A stretch of 64,000 nucleotides of DNA from DASXRA01 sp035263725 (GTDB lineage Bacteria > Actinomycetota > Actinomycetes > Mycobacteriales > Jatrophihabitantaceae). Shown here one piece after another: positions 16,080-24,513 of the stretch. The stretch lies in the NCBI GenBank assembly GCA_035263725.1, contig DATFRC010000147.1:1-64000 (forward strand), read 5' to 3'. Below the pieces are notes generated by a model that worked only from the letters and a program-made list of their open reading frames with translations, was not told the origin of the DNA and ran no database searches. The position numbers and the translations under genes were made by a program. Position 1 is the first letter of the stretch. Each line of letters starts with the position of its first letter.

Positions 16080-17465
16080 ATGGCACTCGTCGTTGGCGTC
16101 GACTCGTCGACCCAGGCCTGCAAGGTTGTCGTGCGCGACGCGGCAACCGGGGTGCTCATCCGGCAGGGACGCGCCGCGCATCCGAATGGCACCGAGGTCG
16201 ACCCCGCCGCATGGTGGGTCGCGTTGAACGCGGCGATCCGGGGCGCGGGTGGTGTGGACGACGTGGCCGCGATCTCTGTCGCGGGGCAGCAGCACGGCAT
16301 GGTGTGCCTGGACGAGGCAGGTGCCGTCATCCGGAAAGCCTTGCTGTGGAACGACACCCGCTCAGCGGGCGCTGCTGCCGACCTGACCGCCGAGCTCGGC
16401 GGACCCGCCGCCTGGGCGGAGGCGGTCGGCCTGGTACCCGTCGCCTCGTTCACAGTGACGAAGCTGCGCTGGCTGGCGGACCACGAGCCGCGGCACGCCG
16501 CCCGAACGGCGGCGGTGTGCCTGCCGCACGACTGGCTCACGCGGCGGCTCGGAGCCGAGTTCGCCACCGATCGCAGCGACGCCAGTGGCACCGGGTACTG
16601 GTCGCCGGCAACCGGCGAGTACCGGCCCGACCTGCTGCGCCGCGCGCTCGGCCACGATGTCGCTGTGCCGCGCGTCCTGAAGGCGGACGAGCCTGCCGGT
16701 CGAACGGCACGCGGCGCTGTGCTCGGACCCGGCGCCGGCGACAACGCTGCCGCCGCCCTGGGTCTCGACGCCCGCCCCGGTGACGTGATCGTCTCCGTCG
16801 GGACGTCCGGCACGGTGTTCGCGACGAGCGCCACGCCGACCGCGGACGCGAGCGGCATTGTCGCGGGGTTCGCGTCCGCTACCGGCGACTTCCTGCCGCT
16901 AATCGCGACGCTGAACGCGGCCCGCGTGCTGGACGCCGCCGCGTCGATCCTGGGCGTCGATCACGTGCGGCTGGCCGAGCTGGCCCTGCAAGCCCCGCCA
17001 GGCGCAGGCGGGCTCACCCTCGTCCCGTACCTCGAGGGCGAGCGAACGCCGGACCGGCCCGACTCGACCGGCGCCCTGCACGGCTTGCAGCTCGCCAATT
17101 CCACGCCGGCACATCTCGCCCGGGCCGCCGTCGAAGGGCTGTTGTGCGGGCTCGCCGACGGGCTGGACGCGCTGGTCGCGCAGGGCGTTCCCGTCGAGCG
17201 GATCTTCCTGATCGGGGGTGGCGCGCGATCCGACGCGGTGCGCCACATCGCCCCGACGATCTTCGCCCGACCGGTCACGGTGCCCGAGCCGCGTGAGTAC
17301 GTTGCCGACGGCGCTGCCCGGCAGGCGGCCTGGGTGCTCACCGGCGAGCGTCCGCACTGGCAGCTAGACGTGGCGACGACGTTCGACGCGGATCCTGCGC
17401 CGGCGGTGCGCGAGCGCTACGCCGAGGTGCGCGAGCTCACCGCGACCCGTCCGACGTTCCAGTAG
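16080..17465 (+). CDS. xylB: xylulokinase
   Basis: 461 residues. FGGY kinase fold: N-terminal GVDSSTQACKVVVRD phosphate loop, AGQQHGMVCLD and LLWNDTRSAG (substrate and catalytic Asp region), YWSPATGEYRPDLL, central GDNAAAALGL, SVGTSGTVFA, and the C-terminal adenosine motif FLIGGGARSDAVRHIAP. The AGQQHG motif is typical of xylulokinases. Phosphorylates D-xylulose for the pentose phosphate pathway. No xylose isomerase or transporter is beside it. Its last 49 bases overlap the convergent siderophore-interacting protein gene. Confidence 0.9.
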   Translation: MALVVGVDSSTQACKVVVRDAATGVLIRQGRAAHPNGTEVDPAAWWVALNAAIRGAGGVDDVAAISVAGQQHGMVCLDEAGAVIRKALLWNDTRSAGAAADLTAELGGPAAWAEAVGLVPVASFTVTKLRWLADHEPRHAARTAAVCLPHDWLTRRLGAEFATDRSDASGTGYWSPATGEYRPDLLRRALGHDVAVPRVLKADEPAGRTARGAVLGPGAGDNAAAALGLDARPGDVIVSVGTSGTVFATSATPTADASGIVAGFASATGDFLPLIATLNAARVLDAAASILGVDHVRLAELALQAPPGAGGLTLVPYLEGERTPDRPDSTGALHGLQLANSTPAHLARAAVEGLLCGLADGLDALVAQGVPVERIFLIGGGARSDAVRHIAPTIFARPVTVPEPREYVADGAARQAAWVLTGERPHWQLDVATTFDADPAPAVRERYAEVRELTATRPTFQ

Positions 17466-18109
17466 CCCTTGACGTACAGCTGCTCGTTAGGAATGCCCAA
17501 CGCGTGCAGCCCGGGACGCAGTGCCGCGACGACGCGGGATTCGCCCATCGCGTAAGCGTGCCCGCTGCCCGGCGGCGACGCGAACGCCTCGACCGCGGTC
17601 GCGAGCAGGTCCGCGCCGCCCGGCGGGGCGCCGGCACGGTGCAGCCAGCGCACCTCGGCGGCGACTGGCAATTCGTCCTTCTCGTCGCCAACTTCGAGCA
17701 GCGCATACGCCGGGGTACGGACTGCAATGGCAAGCTCGGCGATCGCCGGCAGCGCCGACTCGTCGCCGATGAACAGGTGCCAGTCGGCATCTCGTAGCTC
17801 CAGCCGCCCCCGCGGACCGAAGAACTGCACGTCGTCGCCCGGCGCCGCTCTCGCCGCCCACGTCGCGCCCGGCGCATCGCCGTGCAGCAGAGCGTCGACG
17901 TCGAAGCGTCCGTCCCGGTACCGCGTGATCGTGTAGCGGCGCTTGAGCTTGCGGCCGGTGCCGTCCGCCAAGACGATCTCGATGTCCTGCGCCGGGCGGG
18001 GGCGCTCGAGGGTCGGTGCGGCTAGGGTGATGCGCCGCATTCGCGGGGTCAGGTCATGGGTGCCGACAACCGTGCCCGCGTGCAGCGGCGTACGGCGGAT
18101 GACGGCCAT
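17417..18109 (-). CDS. siderophore-interacting protein (ferric-siderophore reductase family)
   Basis: 230 residues. FAD-binding RRYTITRYRDGRFDVDALLHG (about 57-77), the NAD(P)-domain start FIGDESALPAIAELA, and the C-terminal YVKGYWNVGR conserved in the SIP/ViuB family. These flavoproteins release iron from imported siderophores by reduction. No siderophore transport genes are adjacent. The gene runs 49 bases into the 3' end of xylB on the opposite strand, so the two 3' ends encode protein on both strands. Confidence 0.88.
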   Translation of the reverse strand: MAVIRRTPLHAGTVVGTHDLTPRMRRITLAAPTLERPRPAQDIEIVLADGTGRKLKRRYTITRYRDGRFDVDALLHGDAPGATWAARAAPGDDVQFFGPRGRLELRDADWHLFIGDESALPAIAELAIAVRTPAYALLEVGDEKDELPVAAEVRWLHRAGAPPGGADLLATAVEAFASPPGSGHAYAMGESRVVAALRPGLHALGIPNEQLYVKGYWNVGRVAVSSRTSA

Positions 18110-18180
18110 ACCGCCCAGTGTCCCGGACCACGGCGCCGCGCGGTAAACCCCGAGACGCCGTTAGCGGCACAATCGAGAGC

Positions 18181-19521
18181 GTGGCCATAAGCGTCTTCGA
18201 TCTGTTCTCTATCGGCATCGGGCCGTCGTCCTCGCACACCGTCGGCCCGATGCGGGCCGCGCTGCGGTTCGCAGTCGGCCTCGCCGACGACGGACTGCTG
18301 GACCGGGTGAGCGCGGTTCGGGTCGAACTGTTCGGCTCGCTCGGGGCCACCGGTCACGGGCACGGCAGCGAACGGGCCGTGCTGCTCGGCCTCGAGGGCG
18401 AGCGCCCGGAGACCGTCGACACGGCACGGACCGTCGGATCCGAGCGGGTAAGCCTGCTCGGCAAGCGGGACGTTGCAGTCGAGGTCGTGCTGCATCGCCG
18501 AACGTCGTTGCCGTATCACCCCAACGGCATGCGCTTCTTCGCGTACGACGCCGCCGGAGCCGAGGTGCGTGAGCGCACGTACTACTCCGTCGGCGGTGGC
18601 TTCGTGGTGGACGAGGCGGCCGCGGGCGCCGACCGGATCAAGCCCGACGACACCCCGGTGCGGTACCCGTTCAGCACGGGGGCCGAGTTGCTGGCGCACT
18701 GCGACGCTTCGGGGTTGCCGCTCAGCGCAGTAATGCTGGCCAACGAGCTGTCGTGGCGCAGCGAGGCCGAGGTACGCGACGGGCTGCTTGCGATCTGGAC
18801 GGTGATGCAGCAGTGCGTCGACTCCGGTTGCAGCAGCGAAGGGACGCTGCCGGGCGGGCTTCGTGTGCCCCGACGTGCCCCCGAGCTGTACCGGCGCCTT
18901 TGCGGCGAGCCGTACAGCACTGATCCGCTGCGCGTCATGGACTGGGTGGATCTGTTCGCGCTCGCCGTCAATGAGGAGAACGCTGCCGGCGGGCGGATCG
19001 TCACGGCGCCGACCAACGGGGCCGCCGGGGTGCTGCCCGCAGTGCTGCACTACTACATCAAATTCGTGCCCGGCGCGACGGACGACGGCGTGGTGTGCTT
19101 CCTGCTCGCCGCCGCTGCGATCGGCGTGCTGTACAAGGAAAACGCGTCGATCTCCGGCGCCGAGGTGGGTTGCCAAGGCGAGGTCGGCTCAGCCTGCTCG
19201 ATGGCGGCCGGTGCGCTGTGCGAGGTGCTCGGTGGCACGCCCGCTCAGGTTGAGAACGCCGCCGAGATCGGCATGGAGCACAACCTCGGGTTGACCTGCG
19301 ACCCGGTCGGCGGTCTCGTCCAGGTGCCGTGCATCGAACGCAACGCGATGGCTGCGGTCAAGGCTATCAACGCTGCCCGCATCGCGTTGCGCGGCGACGG
19401 CCGGCACATCGTGAGCCTGGACAAGGTGATCAAGACGATGCGTGAGACGGGCGCCGACATGAAGATCAAGTACAAGGAGACCGCGCGCGGTGGCCTGGCC
19501 GTCAACGTAATCGAGTGCTGA
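18181..19521 (+). CDS. sdaA: L-serine ammonia-lyase (iron-sulfur, single chain)
   Basis: 446 residues from the GTG at 18181, where homology starts (AISVFDLFSIGIGPSSSHTVGPMRAA). N-terminal beta domain (1-150) and C-terminal alpha domain with GAAGVLPAVLHYY, GCQGEVGSACSMAAGAL and LGLTCDPVGGLVQVPCIERNA, whose cysteines bind the [4Fe-4S] cluster; the tail MRETGADMKIKYKETARGG is conserved. Converts L-serine to pyruvate and ammonia. Divergent from the siderophore-interacting protein gene and convergent with the MFS exporter (18 bases). Confidence 0.95.
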   Translation: MAISVFDLFSIGIGPSSSHTVGPMRAALRFAVGLADDGLLDRVSAVRVELFGSLGATGHGHGSERAVLLGLEGERPETVDTARTVGSERVSLLGKRDVAVEVVLHRRTSLPYHPNGMRFFAYDAAGAEVRERTYYSVGGGFVVDEAAAGADRIKPDDTPVRYPFSTGAELLAHCDASGLPLSAVMLANELSWRSEAEVRDGLLAIWTVMQQCVDSGCSSEGTLPGGLRVPRRAPELYRRLCGEPYSTDPLRVMDWVDLFALAVNEENAAGGRIVTAPTNGAAGVLPAVLHYYIKFVPGATDDGVVCFLLAAAAIGVLYKENASISGAEVGCQGEVGSACSMAAGALCEVLGGTPAQVENAAEIGMEHNLGLTCDPVGGLVQVPCIERNAMAAVKAINAARIALRGDGRHIVSLDKVIKTMRETGADMKIKYKETARGGLAVNVIEC

Positions 19522-19539
19522 ACCCCGGCTCGAGTGTGT

Positions 19540-21141
19540 TTACGCGGTTGCCGCCGCGAGTGCGTCGTCGGTCTGGCGCGCCGGCGCCAGGTCGGCCCTC
19601 CGGATGTTGATCATCAGCAGCGCAACGACGATCGCGACTGCTCCGAAGACCGCTGCTGCCAGGAAGCTCATCGCCGAGCCGTGTGCCTGGATGGCGTGCA
19701 CCGCGTGGACCGCTGCCGGGTCCTGCCAGGCCTCGGCAGGCGCCTTGGGTCCGCCCGCGTGCTCGACGCTCAGCTGTTGCAGGTGCTGGAGAGACGCTGG
19801 GCTGGTCTTGGCAAGCTCGGAGGCCTGCGTCTTGGCTGCGTCACGCGACGCAGTTGCGAACACGGTGGCCAGCACCGACAGCCCGAGCGAGCCACCGACC
19901 TGCTGGCCGACATTCAGCAGCGCTGACGCGATACCCGCGTCGGTATTGGCGACCTTCGAGACCGCGGTGGTCGTCAGCGGCACGAACAGCATGCTCATTC
20001 CCATGGCGAGCACGATCATGCCGGGAAGAATGACGCCCCAGTAAGTGGTGGTGGTATCGACCTGCCCCAGCCACAGCAGCGAGAGTGTCATCAGCGAACT
20101 GCCGCTCACTATGAGCAGCTTGGGCCCGACTCGCGGCAGCAACTGCGCCACGATCTGGGAACCGATCGCGATCACGAACGGGAACGGCAGATAGGCCACG
20201 CCGGAGCGCAGGGCGCTGTACCCCATGACCTGCTGGAAGAAGAAGGTCAGGAAGTAGAACATGCCGAAGAGCCCGGCACCGGCCATCAGCATGACCAGAT
20301 AGGCGCCGGCCCTGCTGCGATTGTGGAATAGCCGCATCGGCATCATCGGGTGCTCGGCGACATACGCCTCGACGAGGACGAACGCGGTCAGCAGCAGGCC
20401 CGCCAGCGGGAACAGGACGTAGGTCAGCGCGTTGGACCAGCCGTCGCGCGCCGCATGGATGAACGCGTATACGAGGGTGACCATGCCGCCCACCGACAAC
20501 AGGGCGCCGAGGAAGTCGAAGCCGCCCTTGAGCCGCTCGCTGTGCGGCAGGTAGAAGTACGCGCCGATCATCAGCAGCACGCCGATGGGCACGTTGACGA
20601 ACAGCACCCACCGCCAGGTGGCGTACTCGGTCAGGATGCCGCCCAGCAGCAGGCCGAGAGCACCACCCGCGCCAGATACCGCGGCGTACACCGCGAACGC
20701 GCGGTTGCGCTCCTTGCCCTCCTTGAACGAGACAGTGACCAGCGACAGTGCGGTCGGTGACGCGATCGCGCCGCCGATGCCCTGCACGACGCGTCCCCCG
20801 AGCAGGAGCCCGAACGTGGTGGACAGGCCACCGAGCAGACTGCCGAACGAGAACAGCCCCAGGCCGATGATGAACATACGGCGCCGGCCCAGGATGTCGC
20901 CCGCTCGCCCGCCCAGCAGCAGCAAGCCGCCGAACGCAAGGGCGTAGGCGTTGATCGCCCACGTCATGTCCGTCTGGCTCTTGTGGAAGTACTCGCCCAT
21001 CGACGGCAGCGAAATGTTCACAATCGTGGCATCGAGCACGACCATCAGCTGCGCGCCGGCGATGAGCAACAAGATCAAGGCAGGATGCGTGTGACGACGC
21101 GCGCCGGTCGACGTAGTGACGGCTGTCCCGGACACGGGCAT
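19540..21141 (-). CDS. MFS drug exporter, DHA2 (EmrB/QacA) family, 14 TM
   Basis: 533 residues with about 14 hydrophobic helices. Family motifs: LDATIVNISLPSMGEYF (motif D1, helix 1), GGRAGDILGRRRMFIIGL (motif A), GIGGAIASPTALSLV (motif B) and GALGLLLGGILTEYATWRWVLFVNVPIG (motif C). Exports drugs or toxic compounds using proton motive force. A GGAG directly against the annotated ATG suggests the GTG at codon 3 (21135) could be the actual start. Divergent from a TetR repressor that probably controls it. Confidence 0.92.
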   Translation of the reverse strand: MPVSGTAVTTSTGARRHTHPALILLLIAGAQLMVVLDATIVNISLPSMGEYFHKSQTDMTWAINAYALAFGGLLLLGGRAGDILGRRRMFIIGLGLFSFGSLLGGLSTTFGLLLGGRVVQGIGGAIASPTALSLVTVSFKEGKERNRAFAVYAAVSGAGGALGLLLGGILTEYATWRWVLFVNVPIGVLLMIGAYFYLPHSERLKGGFDFLGALLSVGGMVTLVYAFIHAARDGWSNALTYVLFPLAGLLLTAFVLVEAYVAEHPMMPMRLFHNRSRAGAYLVMLMAGAGLFGMFYFLTFFFQQVMGYSALRSGVAYLPFPFVIAIGSQIVAQLLPRVGPKLLIVSGSSLMTLSLLWLGQVDTTTTYWGVILPGMIVLAMGMSMLFVPLTTTAVSKVANTDAGIASALLNVGQQVGGSLGLSVLATVFATASRDAAKTQASELAKTSPASLQHLQQLSVEHAGGPKAPAEAWQDPAAVHAVHAIQAHGSAMSFLAAAVFGAVAIVVALLMINIRRADLAPARQTDDALAAATA

Positions 21142-21187
21142 ACTCCGTTCGAATATCTCGTCGTAACGGTAGGAGACGCGAGCGTTT

Positions 21188-21197
21188 CTTAGCTAAG
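21188..21197. promoter_or_regulatory. 10-base palindrome in the exporter/TetR divergent region
   Basis: Perfect palindrome CTTAGCTAAG, AT-rich against its surroundings, in the 143-base gap between the exporter and its TetR gene; 46 bases before the exporter start. A plausible TetR operator or part of it. Confidence 0.45.
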
Positions 21198-21284
21198 CTA
21201 GCCAGTCAGTGACGAGAGTCGCAACGGGTTACGCTTAGAGCCTCAGTCTCCTCACAGGCATTCTGGACGAAGGGTCTGACAAAG

Positions 21285-21917
21285 ATGACTGCGGCGCCAG
21301 TCGATTTCGCTCAACGCGTGAGCACTGATGCCATCCGGCACCGCCGCCGTGGCGAAGCGCTCGAGGACGCGATTTACGACGCTGTCGTCGACGAGCTGGC
21401 CCAGATCGGATACGCCGCTTTCACTATCGAGTCGGTGGCCACCCGCGCACACACCGGCAAGGCCAGCATTTATCGGCGCTGGCCCACCAAGCAGGATCTC
21501 GTCGTCGCCGCTTTCTGCGCGAAGGCGGGAGAAGCGTTCGACCTGGTGGGGGCGACGACGGCTGCGACCACCACTCGCGACGCACTCGTGCACGTCGGCC
21601 GCCGCATATGCGCGCTGGTCAGGGGTGGGGTGGGGGAGGCCCTGCGCGCAGTGGGAGCCGAGAGCAGTCGCGACGCCGAGCTTGCCGCCGCCCTCGACGC
21701 GCGGGTGGGGTGCCCGAAGCGGGAAGCGCTGCTCGGCTTGTTGCAGCGCGGCGTCGCGCGTGGGGAGGTGCGGCCGGAGGCCGCCGACGAGCTTGTCGCC
21801 GAGGTACTTCCCGCCATGCTGCTGACCCGGCTCGTCGTTCAGGGGCTGCCGGTATCCGACGAGCACATCGAGCGGATCGTCGACAACATCGTCATGCCGC
21901 TGTTGCGCCCTGCCTGA
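21285..21917 (+). CDS. TetR family repressor, probably of the adjacent MFS exporter
   Basis: 210 residues; AGGG about ten bases before the ATG. The HTH runs ALEDAIYDAVVDELAQIGYAAFTIESVATRAHTGKASIYRRWPTKQDLVVAAF, a textbook TetR N-terminus. The C-terminal ligand domain resembles TetR_C_16/AcrR types (LLGLLQRGVARGEVRPEAADELVAEVLPAMLLTRLV). Divergent gene order and the shared palindrome support local control of the exporter. Confidence 0.9.
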   Translation: MTAAPVDFAQRVSTDAIRHRRRGEALEDAIYDAVVDELAQIGYAAFTIESVATRAHTGKASIYRRWPTKQDLVVAAFCAKAGEAFDLVGATTAATTTRDALVHVGRRICALVRGGVGEALRAVGAESSRDAELAAALDARVGCPKREALLGLLQRGVARGEVRPEAADELVAEVLPAMLLTRLVVQGLPVSDEHIERIVDNIVMPLLRPA

Positions 21918-21993
21918 CCGTGACGCGGTGCCGGCCGCTATACGCGATAGGGCATCATGGTCGGCCGGTCCACAACGAGGGAGTCTGGCCATA

Positions 21994-23739
21994 GTGCTGC
22001 CCACAGCACAGCATGAACGAGCGTCGGCACCACCAACCGCGTTTGCACGGGTCCGTACCGGATATGTCTCGTTCTCGCCGCGCGTCATCTCGGCGTTCGC
22101 GGCAATTGTCGGACTGCTGACCCTGGTCGGCGCACTGCGTCCTGCCGAGCGGGGCCGCGTACACGCGATGACCGACCCGCTCGGCATACCGGCGACCGCG
22201 GCGGCGGTAGCCGTGAGCGCGGTGGCCGGCCTGCTGTTGCTGCGCCTGGCGGCCAGCCTCCGCAAGCGCAAGCGCGCCGGCTGGCTTGCCTCGGTGGCTG
22301 TCACCGCGATCTTGATCGTCGCGCACCTCCTCAAGGGGCACCGGCTGCTCGAGGTGCTGACGCCGTTGCTGTTGCTGATCATGCTGCTAACGGCGCGGTC
22401 TCAGTTCCGGGCCAAGGCCGACCCGGCGTCGCGATGGTTCGCGGCACGGGTGTTCCTGCAGTTCGTCGCCGTCGCCGTCCTGTACGGCATGGCGATGCTC
22501 TATTTAGATAGCGACCGCGTGGTCGGCAATCCGTCCTTCTGGGCGCGCCTGGAAGAGGTCGGCTACGGAATGGTGGGCCTCAACGGTCCGGTGGGCATTA
22601 CCGGAGAGAGGTTCAGCGACGTCTTCCACGGCACCCTGCTGGGCTTCGGGCTCCTCACGGTGCTCGCCGTCGCCTGGCTGGTGCTGCGACCGTCCGAGCC
22701 GCCGTGCCGGCTGACGGCGGAGAACGAGACGCGGCTGCGCTCGCTCCTGGACCGGCAGGGTGGCCGCGACTCGCTCGGCTACTTCGCGTTGCGCCGCGAC
22801 AAGTCCGTCGTGTGGTCACCGACCGGCAAGGCGGCGATCACGTACCGCGTGGTGCAGGGCGTCGCGTTGGTCAGCGGCGACCCGATCGGCGACCCGGAGG
22901 CCTGGCCGGGCGCAATGCACGCCTACCGTCGCCTGGTCGACGAGTACGGCTGGACGCCTGCCGTCATCGGGTGCAGCGAGCTCGGCGCGATCGTGTTCCG
23001 CCGCGAGTGCGGGCTCGCAGCGATCGAGCTGGGCGACGAGGCGATCGTCGACGTCCCTGATTTCAGCCTTGAGGGACGCGCGATGCGGGGCGTACGGCAG
23101 GCCTGCACCCGGGTGTGCCGGGCAGGCTACGACGTGCAGGTGCGGCGCGCCCGGGACATCGATCCCGACGAGTTCAGCGAACTGTTGCGGGTGGCCGCGG
23201 CCTGGCGGGGGGCCGCCGTCGAACGTGGATTCTCGATGGCGCTGTCCCGCCTGGGCGATGCGACCGACGCGGACTGCGTCATCGCCACCGCACATCAGGA
23301 CGGTGTGTTGCGCGGCATGCTGCACTTCGTCCCTTGGGGCCTGGACGGGCTGTCGCTCGACCTGATGCGGCGCGACCGATCCGCCGACAACGGCCTGAAC
23401 GAGTTCATGATCGCCCGCGTTGTCGAGGCCTGCCCGTCGCTCGGCGTGCGGCGTGTCTCGCTGAATTTCGCTGTGTTCCGGGACGCGATCGAGCGCGGCG
23501 AGAAGATCGGTGCCGGGCCGGTGCTGCGCGCGTGGCGCGGTGTGCTGCTCTTCCTATCCCGGTGGTGGCAGATCGAGTCGCTGTACCGTTTCAACGTGAA
23601 GTTCCGGCCGGCCTGGCAGCCGCGGTTCCTGTCCTATCCGGCTACGCGCGACCTACCCCGCATCGCGATCGCCGCCCTGGAGGCAGAGGCCTTCCTGGTG
23701 CGGCCGCATCTGCTCAAGCGGCTGCTCGGGCGGGCGTAG
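21994..23739 (+). CDS. DUF2156 membrane protein, LysX/MprF-like phosphatidylglycerol aminoacyltransferase
   Basis: 581 residues from a GTG at 21994, preferred for the ACGAGGGAG ten bases upstream; a start at 21928 would add 22 residues. About five to six TM segments (residues ~30-240) precede a GNAT-like DUF2156 synthase domain: LGYFALRRDKSVVWSPTGKAAITYRVVQGVALVSGDPIGDP, then GFSMALSRLGD, and SLDLMRRDRSADNGLNEFMI...VSLNFAVFRDAIERG. This is the MprF/LysX catalytic half, which transfers an amino acid from tRNA to phosphatidylglycerol. Unlike mycobacterial LysX it has no fused lysyl-tRNA synthetase. The tRNA genes just downstream are probably coincidental. Confidence 0.85.
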   Translation: MLPTAQHERASAPPTAFARVRTGYVSFSPRVISAFAAIVGLLTLVGALRPAERGRVHAMTDPLGIPATAAAVAVSAVAGLLLLRLAASLRKRKRAGWLASVAVTAILIVAHLLKGHRLLEVLTPLLLLIMLLTARSQFRAKADPASRWFAARVFLQFVAVAVLYGMAMLYLDSDRVVGNPSFWARLEEVGYGMVGLNGPVGITGERFSDVFHGTLLGFGLLTVLAVAWLVLRPSEPPCRLTAENETRLRSLLDRQGGRDSLGYFALRRDKSVVWSPTGKAAITYRVVQGVALVSGDPIGDPEAWPGAMHAYRRLVDEYGWTPAVIGCSELGAIVFRRECGLAAIELGDEAIVDVPDFSLEGRAMRGVRQACTRVCRAGYDVQVRRARDIDPDEFSELLRVAAAWRGAAVERGFSMALSRLGDATDADCVIATAHQDGVLRGMLHFVPWGLDGLSLDLMRRDRSADNGLNEFMIARVVEACPSLGVRRVSLNFAVFRDAIERGEKIGAGPVLRAWRGVLLFLSRWWQIESLYRFNVKFRPAWQPRFLSYPATRDLPRIAIAALEAEAFLVRPHLLKRLLGRA

Positions 23740-23787
23740 CAGCCTGTACCCTGATGGGTCGGCGGCGGCCGTGTCGCCGTGTCGCTT

Positions 23788-23880
23788 GGAGGCTTCGCCT
23801 AGTCTGGTCTATGGCGCCGCACTGCTAATGCGGTTTGGGTTAACCGCCCATCCCGGGTTCGAATCCCGGAGCCTCCGCCA
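23788..23880 (+). tRNA. tRNA-Ser (anticodon GCT)
   Basis: 93 bases with encoded CCA. Acceptor GGAGGCT pairs with AGCCTCC; anticodon stem CCGCA/TGCGG with loop CTGCTAA (GCT at 23824-23826); long variable arm as expected for serine; T-loop GGGTTCGAATCCC. Reads AGC/AGU codons. Confidence 0.97.
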
Positions 23881-23940
23881 CGCCTTTCGTCCCGCACAGG
23901 ACGGCGCCGGCCGTCCCTGTAGACTCGTCGGTCGGCACTC

Positions 23941-24013
23941 GCGCCCGTAGCTCAACGGATAGAGCACTTGACTACGGATCAAGAGGTTGGGGGTTCGAAT
24001 CCCTCCGGGCGCG
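23941..24013 (+). tRNA. tRNA-Arg (anticodon ACG)
   Basis: 73 bases; CCA is not fully encoded (CCC follows). Acceptor GCGCCCG/CGGGCGC, anticodon stem CTTGA/TCAAG with loop CTACGGA (ACG at 23974-23976), T-arm GGGGGTTCGAATCCCTC. Reads CGN through A34 deamination. The transposase remnant starts 18 bases downstream, so the 3' end is a plausible former integration site. Confidence 0.97.
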
Positions 24014-24030
24014 CCCTGTGATGAGTCGCG

Positions 24031-24456
24031 TCATGGGCGACGCGTGAGTCGCGAGATGGGTTGCTTATTGCGGCGTGGGCGATCGGCCTGGGCTTCGTTG
24101 TTGGTTGCGCCAGGAGGTTCTCTTGGGCTCGATCGCGTCCCGGAGAGGACTTCGCCGGTGTCGAGTTCGATGACGGTTACGGTCGTGTCGTTGGTGATGG
24201 CCAAGATGCGTTTGCCGGTGTGGGTGGCGCCGATGCCGAGGTGGTGCATGCGACCGGCGGGGCGCAGGCCCATCTTGCCGTTGGTGTCGACGGTGTCGTA
24301 GCAGAGCCGGTAGTGGCTGGGGGTGTGGGGTCCGGTCGGTTCGGCCTTGGATAGCGCGGCGTAGGTGGTGGCTGGGGTCTGGTGGTGGAGTTCGCGGTGC
24401 GGGCGCTGGTGGTTGTAGAGGTGGCGGAAGCGGTCGAACTCGGCGAGTCCGGTGCT
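24031..24456 (-). pseudogene. IS481-type transposase remnant (C-terminal part)
   Basis: Reading minus from about 24456, the frame gives FDRFRHLYNHQRPHRELHH, the end of a DDE integrase core, then ATTYAALSKAEP and HLGIGATHTGKRILAITNDT with EVLSGTR, the typical IS481-family tail. It ends at a normal stop (24031-24033), but an in-frame stop appears at 24469-24471 and the N-terminal HTH and most of the catalytic core are missing, so it is inactive. No terminal repeats seen. It lies between tRNA-Arg and the ParA gene and marks an old insertion or rearrangement. Confidence 0.8.
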
Positions 24457-24513
24457 GGCTACTCCGGATCAACCTCGCGCCCCTGCGCCCTGGTGCTCGG
24501 CGCCTCCGCGGCA

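Noticed and set aside
18049..19176. 375-residue open frame on the minus strand
   Set aside because: Antisense to sdaA, whose motifs and iron-sulfur cysteines are complete.
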